From: Selaginella tamariscina
Taxonomy: Eukaryota; Streptophyta; Lycopodiopsida; Selaginellales; Selaginellaceae
DNA length: 64,000 bases
Reading direction: 5' to 3'
NCBI GenBank assembly: GCA_003024785.1
Contig: PUQB01000009.1
Span: 1,178,632-1,242,631 of the forward strand
The translations under genes and the position numbers were made by a program. Below, in pieces: positions 56,568 through 64,000 of the stretch (position 1 is the first letter of the stretch; every line of letters begins with the position of its first letter). The notes beneath the pieces are model-generated. The model had not been told where the DNA came from. It made no database searches and saw only the letters and a program-made list of their open reading frames with translations.

Positions 56568-59500
56568 TTGGTGATAGAATTGTATTATGTTAACTGCAGC
56601 ATTAATACAGCAAGGTTAAGAGTTTCACAGAACTTGCACTGAACGGACACGGTTGCACGAGAACTGACCTGTTTGACGTTGTAAATCGTTTAATGTGAAC
56701 GGATACGAGTTCACATTTAAACAAGCTTGACCACTGTGGATCCACGCGCACGCACACACAGGTTTATTTTGTACACATCTGCGTCAGTAATCGTTCAAGG
56801 GTTGATTTTCTATACTTGCCGTGTTGCTTTTCTACGTTTGGAAGATTGATTGGTGAATTCTGAAATGCCAGATTGTGGAATTATCATATCAACCACAACG
56901 CTTACACGTGCATGTGGAATGTTATATGCGGGCCCAAACTCACTCTCTTATTATTTAGATATGAAAGAAGGTGACTTGGACACGATAGTGATACTGTACA
57001 CTGCGTTCTCAATGAAACTTTGGATAGAGTTTAATGGCATGTAGTGGATCAATAAAAGTTGAAGTCATGTGTTTGAAACTTTGAGTCTTTGAGACTAATG
57101 ATATAATTCTTCAAGCACGGTTCCCACCGGATTTTATTTTAGTTGTCCTAATTAGTCTAATTTAAAATATTTGAATTAAAACATATTTGATTTATCCACA
57201 GTTAGTTTGTAACAAATTTAACTAGAAAATTTTAAAGAATCGTATATACACTTAACTCAATCAAATTAATGTAATAATTACATAATGTTACATTCTCACT
57301 GTTTATAAACTATTTATGGGTTTGCAAATTAATTATGATTTTAATTATAAAAATTGATTTGTTCACCGAGTCATACAATGCAAGCACTTAGAATAAGGTG
57401 TCTTCAAAGGCCATAACAAGTGAATAAGGATAAGACTCATTCAATTTTATATGATTTTGATGAGATTGTCATTTTTTTTTTAATTAATACAAGGACATTG
57501 AATTATAAGCTTTTGCAACAATTTATTTCTAAATTTAATTTAAGGATATATAATTTCTGTATTAATATTGCAAAATTTAAAGTTTTTAAGGACAATAAAG
57601 AAATCAAAATAACTAATTTAAGCTATGCAATATGACTCACATCAAGGATGCAAAAAAAAGTGAGAGCTATGAGAGTTATTTTTGGAGTTGTTGGAGTACG
57701 TATGATTATTAATTATTTTAACTTAATATAAGGCTTGATAGAAGACGATATCATTATAAAACTCAATTTCGTCTTGTTAAATCACGTTAAGATTTAGGTA
57801 CAAGGGAACTTTGTCAATCTTATTATTTGTTATACAGGGAGAAAATTTATTATTAAATGCAAATGTATTAATACCACATATTAAGAAGCACATTGCATGA
57901 ATGATAGTAGGAATGAATAATGTTTATTAAACTTTTCAAATTTAAAAAAGAAATAATTTAGAAACAACTGAAAAATAAAAAATGCATGTCTTCTTACTTC
58001 AAAAGCATCTAACATACGTCTTAAGGTGATAATGAAAGAGGTCCCTCTTAATTTTTTTTCAATACACTAAAAACATTAATATATGAATATCATGAAAGAT
58101 TGGGAGATTTTATTGGATTTTATTCAGAAAATGAAGTTAAATAGTGATGTCATTCATGATTTTCTTCATCAAAGCATGGTAGATAATGATGCTTTTTTCA
58201 TTATTTAAATTGTATCTATTTAATATATAACTATGACTTGAAATTGTTGTCCCTTTATTAATGTATGTATTTTGAATGTTCTTTTTAATAATTTTGAATA
58301 TGGCATTTATGACTTGCATTTTAAATTCACATAAAAGAATAAAATTAATAAAATTATTTAATTATTTTTATATTACGATGGGACAATTGCATGATAATTA
58401 ATAATGTCATTTGACTAAGGCAATTCAATCATATGCAATTAAACTTATTCATTTCTCAACTTTAATTTTTTTATTGTTGTATAACTTTCATTTAAGTATT
58501 AAGATTTTATAAAAACACACATAATGAAAAAAGAAGAGAAAATTAGAAAGAAACAAGGACTTTAAAAAAAAAAAAGATGAAAAATTAAGAAGAAAAGGGA
58601 AAATTAAAGAAAAAAAGTTAAATGAACAATATGAAAATGAGGCATTGAATTATAAAAGAACACTATTTATTAGAAAATGATTAATTAATTGATGAATTAT
58701 TTTTTTTTAAAAAGATTGTAAAATTATCTTATGGAAAAGATATAACAAAAAGAAAAAACATGAAAAATAATAATATAAAAGACGATATTAAGATTGGTGT
58801 TGATTACTTCTGTGTGCAAACCTAGTTTAAACCCTCCTTATATACCAAAAGAATATATTTCTAAAAATATGTTAAAATACAAATATTAAGATATTTTAAG
58901 AACTTTACACTAAGTCTCGTCACGATGCTATTAATTAAGGAAAAATTTTGCTTTAGATACTCAAAACCACCACCATCATCACTATCACTTTCATCATCAC
59001 CATTGCTATCACTTTCAACGCCACTGTCATTTCCAGCTTTCATTTTTCACTTTCACTTTCAATTAAAGTTTCCATTTTAAGTTCTAATTAAAACTTCCAC
59101 TTTAAGTTAAAGTTTTTACTCTTAGTTCCAACTTGAGTTACAACTATGTCATTAGATAAAGGAGCTTACATGTTAAGTTTTCTTCAGAGTATTTAATACA
59201 AGTTCTTCTAGATTGATTCAGCTTTAGTTCCATTTAGTTTTTCCTTTTGAGTTTCCATTTCCATTTAGATTCTAAATTCTATAATTCTCCATTAAATTTT
59301 TTTTTCCCTTCTCTTTTACTTTATTTCTTCTATTTTAATCACTCTTGATAGGATCGTGATAGCTAAAACACTATGAAGAATGTTATCTCTTTTCAAACAA
59401 TGCATAAATCTCTTGATCATATGCAAGTTGTTTTCTAGGTGTCTGAGGAGACTAATAAGGCACTAAGGGCTGAAGTTGAACATCTTTGCAACTCACCATT

Positions 59501-59966
59501 TTCTTATATAATAGCTTATATAATAAGCCCTCTAGAACCAAAGATTAACATGCCAACGGGACTCATATAGAGTTTGTGGGTTCCTAAACAAGGTAAAACT
59601 ATGAATCCCTATGCAACTAAGGTAGTATTCCACTAATGCTGTTAAGGTGGATTGGTTATTCCCTCCTTTTCGGAACCATTTTTTCATGGTTTATTGCACT
59701 CTTTGAAAATTATGATTTGATTTATTATCCGTCCACAACCTCAACTTGAACAAGTGGATTTAAGAATATATTGTGGGAAATAACAGACTCCCACTCAATA
59801 AATTCACATTTGCTCCACAGTATATGAGTCCCTCATAGGACATGGTAGATTGTGCATTTATGTTATAGGTAGACTACATGGCATGAGAGTACACATACAC
59901 ATGCTATTGTGGTAAAGGGATGACTTGGTGAACGTCTAATGTGAATACTCATGGATAGCAAGAGTA
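56568..59966. other. AT-rich intergenic region
   Basis: I see no supported gene. Open frames here (for example the acidic one at 59043-58861) are low-complexity and lack homology or exon structure. The first ~200 bases upstream of the NAC start would hold its promoter. Confidence 0.5.
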
Positions 59967-60985
59967 ACAATAACTTGTAGAGTACAGCTTGCCCACAAAG
60001 ACTATGCCTCAATATGAGATTGAGGGCTCATACAATTACACACAATTGTAGTGCTTATGGAGGAGTTACAGCTAAAGGTTGGCAAAACCCAACTAGTAAA
60101 GACTTTTTACAACTTGCCTACGAAGATTGTGCCTTAATACAAGATTGAGGGCTCAACTATTGCTACACAAAGTTGAAGTGCTTGTGTGGAGAGTTATAAC
60201 TGGAGATTGGCAAAACCCAATTGGGAGAGACTTTTTACAGCTTGCCCATGAAGATTGTGCCTCATTACAAGATCAGCTACTATCACACAGAGTTGGACTG
60301 CTTATGTAGAGGAGTTACATCTGGAGGTTGGCAACACCTAGTTGGTAAAGACTTTTTGCAACTTACTCATGGAAAACTATGTTTCAATATGAGATTGAGG
60401 GCTCAACTATTATCACACGAAACTTGAGTGCTTGTGTGGAAGAGTTACAGTTGAAGGTTAGCAAAACCTAGCTAATGACAACTTTATGTAGGTTGACCAT
60501 GAAGATTGTGCCTACATTCAAGATTGAGGGCTCATCTACTATCACACAAAGTTGTAATGCTTATGTGGAAGAGTTGTTGGCAAGACCCAGTTGGTGGAGA
60601 CTTTACACTTGCTCACAAAGATTGTGCCTTAATACGAGATTGAGGGCTCACTATTGTCACATAGTTGGAGTGCTTGTGTGGAGGAGCTACAATTAGAAGT
60701 TGGCAAAACCCAAATAGTGAAGACTTTCTGTACTTGCACATGAAGATTGTGCCTCATTACAAGATCAGCTACTATCACATAGAGTTGGATTGCTTATGTG
60801 GAGGAGTTACATCTAGAGGTTAGCAAAACCTAGTTGGTAGAGACTTTTTGCAACTTGTTCACGAAGACTATGTTTCAATACAAAATTGAGGGTTCAACTA
60901 TTGTCACACAAAGCTAGAGTGTTTATGTAAAAGAGTTACAACTGGAGGTTGAAAAAACCCATGGTGGAGACTTTTTTTTTTGTGG
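59967..60985. repeat. Tandem array, about eight units of 113-130 bp
   Basis: Each unit has GAAGATTGTGCCT, AGATTGAGGGCTCA, CTATTxTCACACA, GTGCTTGTGTGGA and GAGTTACAxCTGGAGGTTGG. The GAG of the last word falls at 60062, 60191, 60312, 60442, 60571, 60684, 60804 and 60933. Alternate units look more alike (about every second one ends in AGATCAGCTAC), which suggests a higher-order dimer. Confidence 0.85.
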
Positions 60986-61079
60986 AGCTAACACATGGAT
61001 CTCATCCTTGGGATGAGTTGGTTAGAGTGTGTAAATCCTAAGATTAAGTGAAGCATCAATCAAGTGAAGCTTGAATATG

Positions 61080-62900
61080 GTGGAGTTAAAGACACTTGGT
61101 TTGGAAAAAAACTTGAGTCTCCAAACACGTATCTTTTTGTCATGTGCAAGTGTGTGTTTACTCAACATGAGGTGGAGTAATTGGGTCACATTGTGATGTC
61201 AAGGGGAGTTAAGATTTATCCACATAAAGTGGCAATGGTGGAGCAATGGCCAGTCCTAGTAATGTATAAGAGTTGTGGAGTTTCTTGGCACGACTGGTTA
61301 TTATTGTAAAGACTTATGTTGAGAAAGCATCTATATTACTTAAGTTCATAGGAAGTACTTTCCTTTTATATGGAGTACTTCAAAAAAGCGCAATTTTCAA
61401 GATTTGAAACAAATCTTGATACATGCACCAGTTTTATGTATTGTAAATCCCTCCAAGCCTTATGACTTAGTACAGTAACCTGTCTAAATTAAACCTGTAT
61501 AAATTAAAACCCTCTTTAAATTAAATAAAATCATGGTCCCACTGTATATATTATTTTGTATGCTATTGTGTTCTGCCTTCCTTATTTAAACCCTTTCTAA
61601 ATTAAATATTTTTTCCAGTCCCAACGTGTTTAATTTATACAGGTTCTACTATATTGTGTGGTGCTAGTGGAGTGGCCATTGGAGCTGTAATTATGCAAGA
61701 AAGAAAATGTATTGCTTATGAGAGTCACACTTTAAATCTTACGAAGCCATAATACTCGATTTATGAATAAGAATTACTGGCTATTGTTAATGCATTATGA
61801 ATTTGAAGGCACTACTTTATGGTGCAAGTTTCAAGGTGTTTATAAATCATAAGCATTTGGTATATTCATTCACACATAATGACATATGCTTTCTCATGCA
61901 TCAAGGAAAGCCAAAGTGGTTAAAGAATTCCAAACATATTTTGTAATGCATTGATAAAGATGGTTAGTGAGTTTAGTGAGGTAATTCAATGTGCTTAAGC
62001 ATAAGATGTCGAGGTGTATAAGCTCAGAGGATAGTTACTTATTTCAAAATAAAGTTTTTACTAACCATTTGAACAATCAAGTATTATATTTCCATCATGA
62101 TTATTCAAAAGCTAATCACTTGGGGAAGGGGGTAGGGAAACTTTGAGTTGATCTAAGGTTCTATTAAAGGAATATGAAAATTGATATCGTATTGTAGGAC
62201 TTGTGACAACTAAGTGGGCTATTAGTACCATTGCCCTATTCCAAACAAGTGATGAGAAGTATCTTTATGAACTTTATCACTCATTTGCCAAGGACATACA
62301 AGTAAAATGAATAGTGTGGGTCATTATAAACAAGTTGACAAAATTTGTCAAGTTAGTTTCCTTATGAAAAAATGTGAATGCATTAGAGTTAGTTATGATG
62401 TATCTACAACAATAGCCAATACAATGGGATTGGGATGAATATGTACTACGCTAGGTTCGAATGACATCTCAAGATAGCTTTTGAGTTGGTGTTAGTAAAT
62501 AAAAAAGCCTAGGATAAAATGGATAACGAAACTAGAGATCTGAGTGTTGAATTTAAGAACATTCAAATTTCTATAAAAATCAACTTTATTAAGCACAAAA
62601 GCTTCTTAGAGTTCCAAATGGAAAATTATGTATATCTTGAATTAATATTTATCACACATATAAAATAGAACACTATTGTGACCTTATAAAAAACACAATG
62701 ATAAGTTATCTCCTATCTATATAGGTGTTTATGACATTTTGGAAACATATTTATAAGGTTACATATTGGTTACATTTATCAAAGAAGTGAAGGTGCACCC
62801 AATGTTTCATGTTACACAAATTAAATAGAATACTCACAAGGAATGAGGCCAAGTAAATTCTTTATGGGTATACAAAGAGGTTAATGATATATGACTAATT
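61080..62900 (+). pseudogene. Decayed Ty3/Gypsy pol (RT-RNase H-integrase)
   Basis: Broken frames give the RT thumb (LGHIVMSRGVKIYPHKVAMV near 61180-61240), RNase H start (LKQILIHAPVL near 61410), then after a MITE GASGVAIGAVIMQE, IAYESHTLNL and ELLAIVNAL (61660-61800). Traces of integrase follow (NKLTKFVKLVS near 62330 and VHPMFHVTQIK near 62790). Stops are frequent and no LTR is seen. This is an old insertion. Confidence 0.7.
61473..61651. mobile_element. Pogo/Emigrant-type MITE inside decayed Gypsy RNase H
   Basis: It starts CAGTAACCTGTCTAAATTAA after TA and ends, in reverse, AATTTATACAGGTTCTACTA before TA. It splits the codons of the Gypsy RNase H cleanly, so it inserted after the retroelement, with a TA target. 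Confidence 0.75.
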
Positions 62901-63748
62901 GAGTATGTATATATTGATATTCTCTTAAGAAGAGGAAATAACCTAATATAGATATGGTGTGGATAAGCTTTTGGAGAGCGGTCCAGTGGTTTGTGAGGGT
63001 CTCAAGTATTGTACATGTTGGTCCTTAACATTAATGAATGGGTCTTCTTTACCTTTATATACTGTAGAACACCTATGAAATGTTATTTAGTATATTTTCT
63101 TATTAATATACCAAAATCTTACGGATTTAATGTAATTATACGATAGTTGTTTTACCTTTGCAAAGTTAATCTCAAGACTCGTCGAAGCATGTCTCACAAC
63201 ATGGGGAGAACAACATGAGAAACACGCTGGAGGACACGTGAGTGTCTATCTTGGATGTTCAACAGTGGACCACCTTATAACAATTAAAGGATAATTGCAG
63301 AGAAGATAAGGAAATGAGGACCATTGCTATGCTCCACCATTTTTCAAACATGACAAAATTTATACCACATAATATCTCGACATGAAGGTGAATATGGACA
63401 ATTTCAAGGGAACTATGGCCATCATGCAAACCACATATCCAAAAGCTCCTTTGAGACTTTTGTATAGCTGACTATAACCCCGTTCTCAGCTCATGTGGAT
63501 AGTCCGTGCGATTGCCCTGGTGCGTGTGTGTGAGAGAGCAGGTGACTATGCACGCATGCATGTGTTTGTGTATGTTATGCCTACGATCTCAATTATATCG
63601 TGTAAGTATAGACTAAGAGTATATTTAGAAAGATCCATATACCTTGTATAAATGAGAGGTGTTAGCTCTTTAGAAACTACGAGATTCATATATCATTATA
63701 TGTTTAATTTATAGAAAATTTTAACTACTTGGCAACTATTATTGCAGA
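62901..63748. other. No supported gene
   Basis: I see no clear homology. The stretch is AT-rich with stops in all frames. The last part (63700-63748) has a T-rich run and an AG acceptor before the next exon. Confidence 0.4.
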
Positions 63749-64000
63749 TGTTTAATGTGATCATAAGCATATTTAAGGGAAACGCTACCGTGATGGAGGA
63801 TCTTGTGAGCAACTGTAAGATTTTGGAGGAAGAACTGACTAAGAACAAAGAATTATGCAATCCCTATTCGGTGGTGACAAGTTGGGATTGAGTGACCTTG
63901 TGTTGCTGGCTCCTGCAATGTGGGGTGCACCATTGATTCCTGGCTCTGAACAATGCCCTAACTTGAACAAGCTTGTTTGTGCGCTTCGAAACCATCCCGT
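63749..64000 (+). CDS. Glutathione S-transferase, C-terminal-domain exon, cut by window edge
   Basis: After an ATTGCAG acceptor the exon reads to KILEEELTKNKEL. One base appears to be missing near 63859 (a likely TGG read as TG). The frame then goes SLFGGDKLGLSDLVLLAP and CPNLNKLVCALRNHP to the edge. FGGDxLGLSDLVLLAP corresponds to the N-capping/hydrophobic staple region of plant GST C-terminal domains, and the CPNLxKLxxALRNHP block to the helix after it. GSTs conjugate glutathione to electrophiles in the cytosol; the class cannot be decided. Upstream exons are not visible in this window, so the start lies in undetected exons or the gene is a fragment. Confidence 0.6.

Noticed and set aside
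58861..59043. Acidic Asp/Ser-rich small protein
   Set aside because: It is generated by a TCATCACC-type simple repeat; no supporting exon structure.
60127..60696. Several 60-73 residue open frames
   Set aside because: They follow the ~125-bp tandem repeat unit and shift between units.
59967..60985. CRISPR-like array
   Set aside because: Units are diverged along their whole length without constant repeats and unique spacers, and this is plant DNA.

Overview
This is a eukaryotic, plant nuclear window. It is AT-rich, its genes carry many small GT-AG introns, and it is dense in LTR retrotransposons, DNA transposons and (CA)n/(TA)n microsatellites. The most informative gene is a split minus-strand gene (44499-54751). 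It joins an N-terminal cyclic-nucleotide phosphodiesterase, a membrane-spanning middle and a C-terminal class III adenylyl cyclase. That architecture matches CAPE, known from land plants and streptophyte algae with swimming sperm, so the organism is probably a seed-free (or other flagellate-sperm) plant. A chromodomain Gypsy element of an unusual type and PPR debris of extended-linker form fit a lycophyte or moss-grade plant, but the species cannot be fixed from this sequence.

Layout. 1-5481: two Ty3/Gypsy fragments head to head, forming a 2.2 kb inverted repeat. 5482-33571: a tandem cluster of family-1 beta-glucosidase genes on the minus strand. It holds a 5' stump (copy 0), one intact 13-exon gene (copy A, 16826-20285), and two damaged copies (B and C). 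Between copies 0/A and A/B sit two Harbinger-like DNA transposon remnants. One is split by a nearly complete chromovirus with two LTRs and a 5-bp target duplication (8536-15054). The other is split by a 1.7 kb TG...CA, LTR-like insertion (22025-23764). 33572-44170: AT-rich spacer, a decayed Gypsy pol, an unrecognised broken gene, a small foldback element, and a nested palindromic region holding a PPR pseudogene. 44499-54751: the CAPE-like gene. 55832-56567: a three-exon NAC-domain transcription factor gene. 56568-64000: AT-rich spacer, a ~125-bp tandem array, another decayed Gypsy pol carrying a pogo-type MITE, and the start of a glutathione S-transferase exon at the right edge.

A pattern runs across unrelated genes. 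Apart from single-base frameshifts, mostly one missing base in a short homopolymer, several reading frames (CAPE, NAC, GST, chromovirus pol) are otherwise conserved. Either many genes here are freshly broken, or the assembly carries residual long-read indel errors. The second reading changes which genes should be called pseudogenes.
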